A model generated the notes under the pieces. It did no database searches, was not told where the DNA came from, and saw only the letters and a list, made by a program, of their open reading frames with translations. A program made the translations under genes and the position numbers. From the NCBI RefSeq assembly GCF_000730385.1, contig NZ_CP008849.1, positions 248,001 to 312,000 on the forward strand: 64,000 bases of DNA, read 5' to 3'. How positions within the stretch are numbered: the first letter of the stretch is position 1; every line of letters begins with the position of its first letter. Below, one piece after another: positions 24,948 through 34,727 of this stretch. The DNA is from Alteromonas australica (GTDB lineage Bacteria; Pseudomonadota; Gammaproteobacteria; Enterobacterales; Alteromonadaceae).

Positions 24948-27689
24948 TTAGAAGCTAGCACGTACACCTACAGCGTAACGTGAGCCATCAGCAACTTGCT
25001 GAACAAAATGTTCAGATAGACGGCCGCGACGGGTAAGCTCTTCATCAGTGATGTTAATACCTTCAAAGAACACGGTGAAGGTTTCATTTACATCGTAGCT
25101 TACACTCATGTCTACTTGGGTGTAAGTTTCCGTGAAGCGAGGTTCTGTGCCACCTAGTGAACTTACCGCTTCTTGCATAAAGGTTTCACGGTTGTTAAGC
25201 GCTACACGGGCTTGGAAAGCATCTTTTTCGTAGAACACCGTAATGTTCTGCGAGTTACCTAAGCCAGGTAGGCTAAACTCTGAATCAGAATCCACAATGG
25301 TGGCGTTGGCTTGAATACCAAAACCGTTTTCAAGTGTATGTAACCAAGCTAGCTCTAAACCATCAACTTCAAGGGTTTCACCATTACGTGGGCGAAGTAC
25401 GCTAAATACATATTCACCGCTGTCGAGGAACAATGACTCATCAGCCGTATCCGACGAGATGAAATCTTCTACTTCCTTGTTGAACGCCGCGGCAGAGAAG
25501 TAGCTAGTGTCATCGTAGTACCATTCTAGTGATACATCCCAGCTCGTTGCTTTATAAGGTTCAAGTTCAGTATTACCGGCTTGTGCCTGCAAGTTGCCTG
25601 GACGGGAAACCGTCACGTTAAACACAGGTACTAAGTCGTCCATCATTGGACGAGTCAGTGTTTGAGAGTATGCATAACGCAAGTACACATCGTCAGTCAG
25701 TTGTAGTTTAACGTTTACATTAGGCAGTAACGACGAATAGCTATTCGTTTCGTTAACCGGCTCACCTGCGTCAGTTTCATATACCACGTTCAAATCAGAC
25801 GGATCGTTTGGAATTGGCTCAAGATCTTTCACCACTTGGCTGGTTCCGTCCACTGAGGTATCGGTTTGGCTGTAACGGAAGCCAAAGTTGATATCTAGCG
25901 GCATTTCAGACACTTCGGTAGAGAAGTAGAACTGCGCATACGCGCTAAGAATTTCTTCACCTACCACATAGGAATCGTTGCTTGGCTGAGGATCAGCAAT
26001 GTTAGTTGCATCTACAGCGTCGCGGACGGTATCAAAGTCTAGCCCTGTTGCATCAGCAATTTGTTGTACTGCTTCATCAGAGGTAGCGTAATCAAAAAAG
26101 GCTTCTGGGTCGTAGGTTAACCACTGATTTGGTACGCCACTGAAATAGTTTTCAGCAGTAAATACAGACAGTAACTCATCGGGGAAATCAAAGGTGTAAC
26201 CACAGTAAATGTCACAACCAGAGGCGAAACGGCGTGTATTTGTTTTCTCACGATCTTGGTAATAAAGGCCAAAGTCAGCTTTATAGAAAGCGTTGTCTGA
26301 ATCAGGCACCCACGTGAAATCTGCGCGGTACTCTGAAATGGTATCTTCAGTGTCAAACCCATTTCTTTCGTTGTAGTGCATGCGACCTAACGATGGGTCT
26401 TGAAGGGCTGAGTCGCCGCCAGCAACCGTTAAGGTAGGTGTGGTACCTGAATAATCAACACTGTACTCGTTGTTATAACCGATAACCGTGAAGAAGTTGT
26501 CACCACCACTATTGTCTTCTGCTGTCGAGGTTGATACATCAATGGTGGCCGTTAAGTTATCATTAACTAGCCACTCGAAATTGGCACCAAACGCTTGAAT
26601 TTCAACGTCACGGCCGTAACGACGACGGATAAAGTCAGTGGCGCCACCCACGCCGTCAACCACGGTACTTGTCACGCCAGTTAAGCTACCGTTGTCATTG
26701 AAAGTCATATCATCAAGGTTACTATCAGAGAACCAGTGCCCCACACTATGAGCATCCGAATCCACTTCAAACTTTGAATAGAGACCGTCTAGGGTTAGGG
26801 TCATGTCGTCATTCGGCGCATATTGAACAACCAAGTTACCCGACGTTCTTTCACGGTCCACAAGGTCAACAATTTGGTCGAAGTTTTGCGGAACATACAC
26901 ACCATTGTACTGGGCATTGTCCGCGTAATCTGGGTTATCTAACTGAGAACGATCAGTAATGCTCACTTCAGGACGCCAGTAACGAGTTTCTAGCATGTTC
27001 GTTTGTAGCTTACGTTGCTGGAACGACGCAGCGGCTAGCACACCTAACTTGCCGTCTAAGAAGGTATTCGTTACCAACCCTGATAGTTGCGGGGTGGTTT
27101 CTTCAGAAATATCTTCGTACATACCTTTAACGCTAGCTACAGCTTTAAAGCCGTCAAAGGCAAATGGGCGAGCGGTAGTCACTTCAACCGTAGAGCCGAT
27201 ACCGCCTTCTTGCATAGAAGCCAATGGGCTTTTATATACTTTCGCGCCGCTAATTAATTCTGCGGGTAATGTGTCGAAGCTAAATGCGCGACCTTGGTTT
27301 TCAGTCGCAATTTGGCGACCGTTAACGAGTACCGTGTTAAAATCGGGGCCGAATCCACGGACAGTGATATATTGACCCTCACCACCTGAACGGTCAATGG
27401 CAACACCTGTAATACGTTGAAGTGACTCTGCAACGTTTTGATCAGGGAACTTACCTAAGTCTTCAGCAGTAATACCATCATAAACCACATCGGATGCTTT
27501 TTTATCTAGCATCGAAGCTTTAAGTGAGCTGGTAAAACCTTTTACTTCGATGACTTCAACTTGGTCATCGGCAGTATTTGCTTCTTGAGCAAATGCCATA
27601 GGTGCGTGTAGAGCAGAGGCGATAGCCACTCCTAAAAGTGAGCGTCTCGCGATGGGGCCTAACTGTGATGTGTTAATTTTATGTGTCAC
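24948..27689 (-). CDS. TonB-dependent outer-membrane receptor (oligosaccharide type)
   Basis: Energised outer-membrane porter. Seen: 913 residues, a long signal peptide (cleavage near AFA-QEAN), a TonB-box-like region before VIEVKGFTSSL, and the plug domain from about residue 55 (KASDVVYDGITAEDLGKFPDQNVAESLQRITGVAI in pieces, then VRGFGPDFNTVLVNGRQIA). A barrel follows, ending in aromatic F (AVGVRASF). LGKFPDQNVAESLQRI is the wording of carbohydrate-type receptors of Alteromonadales, Xanthomonas and Caulobacter. As first gene of the operon, it has an operator-like site 170-190 bp upstream. The substrate is probably an alpha-galactoside (inference from the GH36 gene). Confidence 0.93.
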   Translation of the reverse strand: MTHKINTSQLGPIARRSLLGVAIASALHAPMAFAQEANTADDQVEVIEVKGFTSSLKASMLDKKASDVVYDGITAEDLGKFPDQNVAESLQRITGVAIDRSGGEGQYITVRGFGPDFNTVLVNGRQIATENQGRAFSFDTLPAELISGAKVYKSPLASMQEGGIGSTVEVTTARPFAFDGFKAVASVKGMYEDISEETTPQLSGLVTNTFLDGKLGVLAAASFQQRKLQTNMLETRYWRPEVSITDRSQLDNPDYADNAQYNGVYVPQNFDQIVDLVDRERTSGNLVVQYAPNDDMTLTLDGLYSKFEVDSDAHSVGHWFSDSNLDDMTFNDNGSLTGVTSTVVDGVGGATDFIRRRYGRDVEIQAFGANFEWLVNDNLTATIDVSTSTAEDNSGGDNFFTVIGYNNEYSVDYSGTTPTLTVAGGDSALQDPSLGRMHYNERNGFDTEDTISEYRADFTWVPDSDNAFYKADFGLYYQDREKTNTRRFASGCDIYCGYTFDFPDELLSVFTAENYFSGVPNQWLTYDPEAFFDYATSDEAVQQIADATGLDFDTVRDAVDATNIADPQPSNDSYVVGEEILSAYAQFYFSTEVSEMPLDINFGFRYSQTDTSVDGTSQVVKDLEPIPNDPSDLNVVYETDAGEPVNETNSYSSLLPNVNVKLQLTDDVYLRYAYSQTLTRPMMDDLVPVFNVTVSRPGNLQAQAGNTELEPYKATSWDVSLEWYYDDTSYFSAAAFNKEVEDFISSDTADESLFLDSGEYVFSVLRPRNGETLEVDGLELAWLHTLENGFGIQANATIVDSDSEFSLPGLGNSQNITVFYEKDAFQARVALNNRETFMQEAVSSLGGTEPRFTETYTQVDMSVSYDVNETFTVFFEGINITDEELTRRGRLSEHFVQQVADGSRYAVGVRASF

Positions 27690-27861
27690 TGTGTTTTCTC
27701 CGTGAGTAGGCTACGTTTTAACGTACTTTGCGTCAAAATTACGTTCTAAGTATGTGCGGATCAAGCCTTATTAACATTACTTTTACACATTTATTGCAGA
27801 ATTTTTTAATTTATTATTCGTATCTATATGAAAATTAAGCAATTTACGTTTTAAGGTAAAA

Positions 27862-27876
27862 GGTGAAACGTTTACC
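27862..27876. promoter_or_regulatory. LacI-family operator upstream of the TonB-receptor operon
   Basis: GGTGAAACGTTTACC, embedded in a perfect 10-bp inverted repeat (TTAAGGTAAA 27851-27860 with TTTACCTTAA 27871-27880). It is upstream of the minus-strand TonB receptor. A further dyad, ACATTGT-AATG-ACAATGT, sits at 27902-27919. The rest of the gap 27690-27994 is AT-rich and shows no gene. Confidence 0.62.
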
Positions 27877-27943
27877 TTAATTTTGATACTAACATAAAAT
27901 TACATTGTAATGACAATGTTATAAAAAATATTTTCTTATAAAA

Positions 27944-27968
27944 AAAGCGTAGTCGATAACTACGCTTT
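27944..27968 (-). terminator. Intrinsic terminator after glpK
   Basis: AAAGCGTAGT (27944-27953), loop CGATA, ACTACGCTTT (27959-27968). Read on the minus strand the stem runs into at least six T, placed 27 bp past the glpK stop. Confidence 0.9.
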
Positions 27969-27994
27969 ATTAACAAATGTGCTTAATTTAGCGG

Positions 27995-29479
27995 TTAACT
28001 GCAACGAATCCGCGCTACAGCGGCTTTCCAACCGTCGTAGGCAACATCTCTTTGCGCTTTGGAGAGGCGAGGGGTGAAAACGCTATCACTACGCCAACAT
28101 TGGGTAAGATCGTCCACCGAATTAAAGATACCGGCTTGCAGGCCAGCTAAGAAGGCGGCACCTAACGCGGTGGTTTCGGTAATCTCCGGGCGTTCGACTT
28201 CGGCCCCTAGAATGTCAGATAAAAAGCCCATCACCCAATCGTTACGTGACATACCACCATCTACCCGAATTGTGGTGGGCCTTGCGCCATCGCTTTCCAT
28301 GGCTTTTTGGAGATCTTTTGTTTGATAACAAACAGACTGAAGGCCAGCGGCAACAATTTCACTGATGCCTGTGTCTCGGGTTAACCCTAAAATGGCACCA
28401 CGGGCGTCAGGGTCCCAATAAGGGGCACCAAGGCCTGTGAACGCAGGCACTAAAAACACCCCATTATCTTGCCTGGCACGTTGAGCCAGTGCTTCTGATT
28501 CTGCGGCATCGTCAATCAGTTTGAGTCCATCTCTTAGCCATTGCACTGTGGCACCGGCCATAAAGATGCTGCCCTCTAGAGCGTAGGTGGTTTTCCCATT
28601 GAGTCGATAGCCGACGGTGGTAAGCAAGCGATTTTTCGACTGCAGTGGTTTATCACCGGTGTTTAAGATCATAAAGCAACCTGTGCCGTAGGTGCTTTTT
28701 GCCATGCCTTTTTCAAAACATGCCTGCCCGACTAAAGCCGATTGCTGATCGCCAGCCACGCCCTGTATTGGTATCGCTTTACCGAGTAAGGTTTCATCTA
28801 CCGTACCGAAATCGGCGGCACAGTCCATAACGTCCGGCAACATAGCTTTGGGAATATTAAAAGCCGCAAGCAGTTTGTCGTCCCAGCATTGCTGGTTTAT
28901 ATCAAACAACATGGTGCGAGAGGCATTAGTGGCATCGGTTTTATGAGCTTGACCATTGGTAAGACGCCATATCAAGAAGGTGTCAACGGTGCCGAATAAA
29001 AGCTCGCCGTTGTCGGCTTGTGCTCTCGCGCCTTCTACATTATCCAGTATCCAGGCTATTTTGGTGGCAGAAAAATAAGGGTCAAGTAACAAGCCTGTCG
29101 ACTCAGTAATATGCTCGACCAAGCTTTCATCTTCGCTAAGTTGTCGGCATTGCTCTGCTGTTCGTCTGTCTTGCCATACAATGGCGGGGTAAATGGGCTT
29201 GCCGGTGGACTTATTCCAAACTAACGTGGTTTCTCTTTGATTCGTTATCCCTATAGAAGCAATATCTGCCGGTGACAAGGCACATTTGTCGAATACGGTG
29301 TTTAATGTGGTTTTCACGCTTTCCCATATTTCTTCAGGATCATGTTCTACCCATCCATCTTTCGGGTATTTTTGCGAAAACTCTTGTTGCGCAATAGCAA
29401 CAATAGCGCCCTTAGGCGAAAAAATAATACTGCGTGAGCTGGTTGTGCCTTGGTCAATGGCAAGAATATGTTGTCCCAT
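27995..29479 (-). CDS. glpK: Glycerol kinase
   Basis: Phosphorylates glycerol to sn-glycerol-3-phosphate in the cytoplasm; a FGGY-family kinase. Seen: [14 protein letters not shown] near residues 7-20, [12 protein letters not shown], the substrate-contact run [25 protein letters not shown], and [39 protein letters not shown] comes late in the chain. Length is 494 residues from ATG 29479, chosen because GGAG lies 8 nt upstream and the protein then begins [11 protein letters not shown]. An in-frame ATG at 29506 would add nine atypical residues. It is divergent from glpR with GlpR-like half sites between. No glpF facilitator gene is adjacent. Confidence 0.97.
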   Translation of the reverse strand: MGQHILAIDQGTTSSRSIIFSPKGAIVAIAQQEFSQKYPKDGWVEHDPEEIWESVKTTLNTVFDKCALSPADIASIGITNQRETTLVWNKSTGKPIYPAIVWQDRRTAEQCRQLSEDESLVEHITESTGLLLDPYFSATKIAWILDNVEGARAQADNGELLFGTVDTFLIWRLTNGQAHKTDATNASRTMLFDINQQCWDDKLLAAFNIPKAMLPDVMDCAADFGTVDETLLGKAIPIQGVAGDQQSALVGQACFEKGMAKSTYGTGCFMILNTGDKPLQSKNRLLTTVGYRLNGKTTYALEGSIFMAGATVQWLRDGLKLIDDAAESEALAQRARQDNGVFLVPAFTGLGAPYWDPDARGAILGLTRDTGISEIVAAGLQSVCYQTKDLQKAMESDGARPTTIRVDGGMSRNDWVMGFLSDILGAEVERPEITETTALGAAFLAGLQAGIFNSVDDLTQCWRSDSVFTPRLSKAQRDVAYDGWKAAVARIRCS

Positions 29480-29542
29480 GAGGTCACTCCAAGAGAAAAT
29501 TTTCATAGAGTTTGCATCATTTACACCCGTTTAACAATGCTA

Positions 29543-29575
29543 TGTTTTCGAAAACGAACATTTACATGTTCGATT
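29543..29575. promoter_or_regulatory. GlpR-like operator region between glpK and glpR
   Basis: TGTTTTCGAAAACGAACA (29543-29560) is an imperfect palindrome centred on TTCGAA, and ATGTTCGATT follows at 29566-29575. The TGTTCG/CGAACA words match the remembered core of DeoR-family GlpR operators. The position between divergent glpK and glpR fits repression of both. Confidence 0.55.
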
Positions 29576-29647
29576 TTACATGGGAACTTCATAAATAACG
29601 CCGTATACTACGCGTAAATTCGAATGAAAAAGTAAAAGGCAAACAGA

Positions 29648-30406
29648 ATGAACCAAACGCAAAGACACGAAAAAATCGTAAATTTAGTGAAGCAGCACGG
29701 TTTTATGTCTATTGATGATTTGGTCTCTGCGTGTGATGTCACGCCGCAAACCATTCGAAGAGATTTAAATCAATTGGCTGACAATGGCGTGATAAGTCGG
29801 TTTCATGGCGGTGCAGGATTAAACAAAAGCTGGGAAAACACCCCCTATCAGGAACGTAAAACCCAAAATAGCGCGGTAAAAGAACGTATTGCCGAAGCGG
29901 TGGCTGCCATGATCCCCGATGGGGCATCTTTGTTCATTAATATTGGTACGACAACAGAACTTATCGCTAAAAAGCTCCTCAATCATAAGAATCTTCATGT
30001 TGTGACTAATAATATCCACGTAGCTACCATCCTATCTGCGAAAGAAGACTTCTCAGTCATTATCGCGGCTGGAGAAGTACGCTATAGAGATGGGGGCATT
30101 ATAGGTGAAGCCACCTGCGACTTTATCAGTCAGTTTAGAATGGACTACGGCATTATAGGTATCAGTGGCATTAGCGCGGATGGCGCACTCCTTGATTTCG
30201 ACTTTCGTGAGGTGAAAGTTTCACAAGCAATTCTTGAGCACACACAACACGTTATTCTTGCCGCAGACTACAGTAAGTTTGAGCGCCGCGCCATGGTTGA
30301 ACAAGGCCACATTTCACAAGTTGATTGTCTTGTTTGTGACAAAACTCCCCCGCAAAGTATTAATAAAATCATCAAAGAAAACAATATTACCTTTGTCAAA
30401 GCCTAA
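29648..30406 (+). CDS. glpR: DeoR-family repressor of glycerol-3-phosphate genes
   Basis: DNA-binding repressor released by glycerol-3-phosphate. Seen: 252 residues, an N-terminal DeoR helix-turn-helix (HEKIVNLVKQHGFMSIDDLV, CDVTPQTIRRDLNQLADNG, about residues 7-47), RFHGGA after the wing, and the sugar-phosphate-sensing domain with INIGTTTELIAKKL and DGALLDFDFREVKVSQAIL. E. coli GlpR is also 252 residues. Start ATG 29648 follows AAAGGC. It is flanked by glpK (divergent) and glpD (downstream, 176 bp away), with GlpR-like sites before each, which supports the name. Confidence 0.93.
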   Translation: MNQTQRHEKIVNLVKQHGFMSIDDLVSACDVTPQTIRRDLNQLADNGVISRFHGGAGLNKSWENTPYQERKTQNSAVKERIAEAVAAMIPDGASLFINIGTTTELIAKKLLNHKNLHVVTNNIHVATILSAKEDFSVIIAAGEVRYRDGGIIGEATCDFISQFRMDYGIIGISGISADGALLDFDFREVKVSQAILEHTQHVILAADYSKFERRAMVEQGHISQVDCLVCDKTPPQSINKIIKENNITFVKA

Positions 30407-30495
30407 GCTAATTTTGACACCTTGCTGGCGGCAAATCTTGTTCTTGTGACGATAAAGGCGCAGTACATTGTGAAGGGTTAATAAATTTTCATTAA

Positions 30496-30531
30496 TGTTC
30501 GGTTGTGTTCGTTTTATGTTGACATATGTTC
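30496..30531. promoter_or_regulatory. glpD promoter with GlpR-like half sites
   Basis: TGTTCG occurs at 30496-30501 and again at 30506-30511, with TGTTC at 30527-30531. TTGACA (30519-30524) is a likely -35 placed among them. Repression by the upstream GlpR is the expected reading. The -10 is not clear. Confidence 0.5.
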
Positions 30532-30582
30532 TTTTTGGCGGTCAAATAGCCAGCATATCCAGTGAGCCACAAGAGCATGAAG

Positions 30583-32121
30583 ATGACACAAGAAAATAAC
30601 AATCCCCCCCAAGCCGTTGACGTACTCGTTATTGGCGGCGGCGTAAACGGCGTGGGTGTAGCGTTAGACGCAGCTGGGCGAGGGCTAACCGTTGCCTTGT
30701 GCGAAAAGGGTGATTTAGGTGGCGCAACCTCATCATCTAGCAGCAAGTTAATTCATGGTGGCTTGCGGTATCTGGAGCATTATGAGTTTCGCCTTGTCAA
30801 AGAAGCGTTAGCAGAGCGGGAAGTATTATTGAAAAAAGCCCCTCATATTATGTGGCCGTTGCGTTTCAGATTGCCTCATCAAAAACACCTAAGACCCGCT
30901 TGGATGATTCGTATTGGCCTGTTCTTGTACGACTCGCTAGCAAAGCGAAATATGCTGCCACGATCGAAGAAGCTTTCTACCACGCCCGATGGCCCCCTAG
31001 ATGAGTCTATCTCAACGTGTTTCGAGTACTCAGACGGCTGGGTCGATGACGCTCGGTTGGTGGTATTAAATGCGTTGGCCGCGCAAGATCAAGGGGCTAA
31101 GATTTTCGCCAGAACAGAATGTTTGCATGCGCAAAAGCATGAGAATCATTGGCTAGTCACTTTACGTAACTGTGAAGGGAAAACGTTTACAGTTCAGGCT
31201 CGTTCGCTGGTGAATGCAGCGGGGCCGTGGGCGGTTTCATTGTTAGATAGATTTTCTGACATTAAAAATCCTAATGCCATGCGCATGGTAAAAGGCAGTC
31301 ATTTTATCGTGCCAAGGCTTTATGAGTCAGAAGAAGCTTATATTCTGCAAAATAAAGACGGCAGAATAGTGTTCGTTATTCCCTATGAAGACGATTTTTC
31401 ATTAGTGGGCACCACGGACGAAAACTACACGGGTGACCCGTCAGCGGCGTCGATTTCTGATGCCGAAACTAAATACCTCATCGACGTGGTGAACACCTAT
31501 TTTAAAACCAAAATCGGTGAAAAAGACATTGTGCATAGCTACAGTGGTGTCAGGCCTTTGTTAGAAGAAGCAAATGCCTCGGCACAGGAGCTTACCCGAG
31601 ATTACAAAGTTGAGCTGATTGGCGAAAAGGACGCTCCCATACTACTGAATATTTTCGGTGGCAAAATCACAACCTATCGTAAACTTGCTGAGCACGCGGT
31701 AGATAAGCTGTGTACATTGTTTCCCAGAGCAGGGAAAGCATGGACAAAAGAGGTGCCGCTGCCCGGTGGCGCGTTTGAGAATCAGGAAACACTTTGCGCA
31801 AACCTTGAAGCACAATACCCGTGGTTACCTGAAGCCGCTAGAGTGCGATATGTTCGTCAGTACGGGCTATTGTGTAGCAAGTTTTTGAAAGGCAAACAAA
31901 CATTGAGCGATTTGGGTGAAGACTTCGGTGCACATCTTTATCAAGCCGAAGTCGATTACCTAATTCAATACGAATGGGCCTATACCCTCGATGACATTAT
32001 TTGGCGTAGAACTAAACAAGGGTTAAGGCTAACTGAAGCGCAAAAGCAAAGATTACAGACTTATGTGTCTGAAAAAGTGGGCTCATACCTAGTGCAAGAT
32101 ACGTTTAAAGTATCAGCATAA
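30583..32121 (+). CDS. glpD: Aerobic glycerol-3-phosphate dehydrogenase
   Basis: FAD-linked, membrane-associated enzyme that oxidises sn-glycerol-3-phosphate to dihydroxyacetone phosphate and feeds electrons to quinone. Seen: the dinucleotide-binding VIGGGVNGVGVALDAAGRG, SSSSKLIHGGLRYLEHYEF, RIVFVIPYEDDFSLVGTTD, YSGVRPLLEEANAS, and FGGKITTYRKLAEHAVDKL. Length is about 513 residues, close to E. coli GlpD (501). Start is uncertain: AAGAG at 30571-30575 best serves ATG 30583, but ATG 30577 and GTG 30562 are in frame. With glpK and glpR it makes a compact glycerol-use cluster. Confidence 0.96.
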   Translation: MTQENNNPPQAVDVLVIGGGVNGVGVALDAAGRGLTVALCEKGDLGGATSSSSSKLIHGGLRYLEHYEFRLVKEALAEREVLLKKAPHIMWPLRFRLPHQKHLRPAWMIRIGLFLYDSLAKRNMLPRSKKLSTTPDGPLDESISTCFEYSDGWVDDARLVVLNALAAQDQGAKIFARTECLHAQKHENHWLVTLRNCEGKTFTVQARSLVNAAGPWAVSLLDRFSDIKNPNAMRMVKGSHFIVPRLYESEEAYILQNKDGRIVFVIPYEDDFSLVGTTDENYTGDPSAASISDAETKYLIDVVNTYFKTKIGEKDIVHSYSGVRPLLEEANASAQELTRDYKVELIGEKDAPILLNIFGGKITTYRKLAEHAVDKLCTLFPRAGKAWTKEVPLPGGAFENQETLCANLEAQYPWLPEAARVRYVRQYGLLCSKFLKGKQTLSDLGEDFGAHLYQAEVDYLIQYEWAYTLDDIIWRRTKQGLRLTEAQKQRLQTYVSEKVGSYLVQDTFKVSA

Positions 32122-32145
32122 ATAGTGTGTAAGGAGCAAAACCCC

Positions 32146-32189
32146 AAACAGGAAAACCCAAACAGTAAAACCCTGAACAGGAAAACAAG
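32146..32189. repeat. Three imperfect 14-15 bp tandem repeats
   Basis: AAACAGGAAAACCC (32146-32159), AAACAGTAAAACCCT (32160-32174) and GAACAGGAAAACAAG (32175-32189) lie between glpD and the phosphatase gene. The last unit runs into the AAGGA used as ribosome-binding site for the next gene. Confidence 0.7.
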
Positions 32190-32197
32190 GATGCACG

Positions 32198-32746
32198 GTG
32201 AAAGAGATAATACTGGTTAGGCATGGAAAGCCCGCCTCGGCCCACAATCAAAAAGTTAATGCTGTTGATTACGCTAAATGGGTTAGAAATTACAATAAAT
32301 CTGAACTAGACCCGAATAGCCAACCACGTAAAAAAGTGTGCCTGGAAAATAGCTACATAGGCGTGAGTCCGCTGCATCGTGCAAAATGCTCTGCTGCGTA
32401 TTATGGCGCATCTCACATACATGAAGAGCTTGCTGATTTACGTGAAATGGATATTCCCTATTACCATTTACCTTTCACGCTAAAAGCGTGGCATTGGGTG
32501 GTGATTTCACGCGCCTTGTGGTTTCTGGGCAGAAAAGGGCGGTTTGAGCGTTTTACCGACGCCAAACAACGGGTTGAAAGGTTAGCTGTGTACCTAGACA
32601 CATTGTCGAAGCAAGAACCTCGCATTGTCCTCTTTGGCCACGGTATGGCCCATTTTTTTCTACGTAAATCCCTTGTAAAGCAGAAATGGCGTATAACAGA
32701 AAAAGACGGGGAATTCTGGGGCGTCACGCGTTTAGAGAAAATGTAA
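32198..32746 (+). CDS. Histidine-phosphatase-family protein
   Basis: Phosphoglycerate-mutase-like phosphatase; substrate unknown. Seen: the N-terminal RHG motif (ILVRHGKPAS, residues 5-14) with the phospho-accepting histidine, SPLHRAKCSA with the second arginine, an ELADLREMDIPYY acid region, and the second catalytic histidine in VLFGHGMAHFFLR. Length is 182 residues. The start is GTG 32198 with AAGGA 7 nt upstream. It follows glpD by 76 nt across tandem repeats and could be in the same transcript. The middle is unusually basic and tryptophan-rich (KAWHWVVISRALWFLGRKGRF read in pieces). Confidence 0.82.
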   Translation: MKEIILVRHGKPASAHNQKVNAVDYAKWVRNYNKSELDPNSQPRKKVCLENSYIGVSPLHRAKCSAAYYGASHIHEELADLREMDIPYYHLPFTLKAWHWVVISRALWFLGRKGRFERFTDAKQRVERLAVYLDTLSKQEPRIVLFGHGMAHFFLRKSLVKQKWRITEKDGEFWGVTRLEKM

Positions 32747-32865
32747 CAGCCTAAAAACCCGTCTTGTAAAATCTCTTGAACGGCTTCTTTAAAGCCTTTG
32801 AAGGATTTCGCTATAATTTTTTTCATTTAGCAGTAATATGAGGCATGAAAACAAGGATAACAATC

Positions 32866-33378
32866 ATGCGTCGTGCCAAGTCAAAGAAAACGCCCGCCAG
32901 TTTCTGGGGCACACTGTTAAAAGTATTGGTTATTGTCATTTTTGCTGCGTCACTTTTGCTGGCAATCAAAACACTGAATACCGCGGATGAAGACACGAGT
33001 CATGGGGCCTTTATTCAGTATCAACAGCGCTTTGAAGAGCACGTGACAGCGGCCCACTGGAAATGGCGAGCGGTGCAACCTGCCACAATGATTATGCTGG
33101 TGCATTACGATAGTAACGGCCAAGAAACAAACAGAAGCCCAGTAAAAATGAGTGCCAAGGGGTGGCCGGCGGCAGAGCAATCAAGCTTAGGTTGTAAGAA
33201 GATTTGGGCTGCATTAGTCGCACTTCCCTTACAGGTTGACGGTTTTAATATTCGTGCCGACTACTTTGCACCTGATGGGAACGATGAGGAAAGGTACTGG
33301 TGTCGCTATAGCTTAACGTCTGGCCCATACTTCGACTATTTCCCAGAGCGGGGCGATGTTGTCGCTTCTGAAAAATAA
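32866..33378 (+). CDS. Single-span membrane protein of unknown function
   Basis: I do not recognise this protein. Seen: a basic N-terminus (MRRAKSKKTP), one hydrophobic segment at about residues 14-36 (a typical signal anchor), then a periplasmic domain of about 130 residues. The domain has WKWRAVQPATMIMLV and two cysteines (GCKKIW, YWCRYS) that could pair outside the membrane. I choose ATG 32866 because AAGGA lies 9 nt upstream; ATG 32845 lacks a site. It sits 267 bp before mreB on the same strand. The domain shape recalls small accessory proteins of pilus or secretion systems, but no specific family can be claimed. Confidence 0.65.
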   Translation: MRRAKSKKTPASFWGTLLKVLVIVIFAASLLLAIKTLNTADEDTSHGAFIQYQQRFEEHVTAAHWKWRAVQPATMIMLVHYDSNGQETNRSPVKMSAKGWPAAEQSSLGCKKIWAALVALPLQVDGFNIRADYFAPDGNDEERYWCRYSLTSGPYFDYFPERGDVVASEK

Positions 33379-33621
33379 ATACAGTAAGTTGAACTTTTAA
33401 AAGAGATAATTGTCTTCCTTCGGTTGGGTGATAGAAGACCTTATAAGTGCAACTAAGCACGGATAACTTGCATATGCGAACGGGGAAGCGGCACAAGGTA
33501 ATTTATTTTGCACTAAGCCGATGCATCACTTGCCCAAATATGCCCCCATTGTTAAAGTGTGCGGATAAATATCGACTTCACGTTAAAGCGTCGTCATCTC
33601 ACCTTTGCTAACACGCGTTAA

Positions 33622-34689
<1,068 letters not shown>

Positions 34690-34695
34690 GCAGGA

Positions 34696-34718
34696 AAGGC
34701 AACCTTCAAGGTTGCCTT
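34696..34718 (+). terminator. Attenuator-like hairpin between mreB and mreC
   Basis: AAGGCAACCT (34696-34705), loop TCA, AGGTTGCCTT (34709-34718), followed by ATTTGT. The stem is a perfect 10 bp but the T tract is weak, so partial termination or mRNA-end protection of mreB is likelier than a full stop. mreC begins 10 nt beyond. Confidence 0.6.
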
Positions 34719-34727
34719 ATTTGTATC

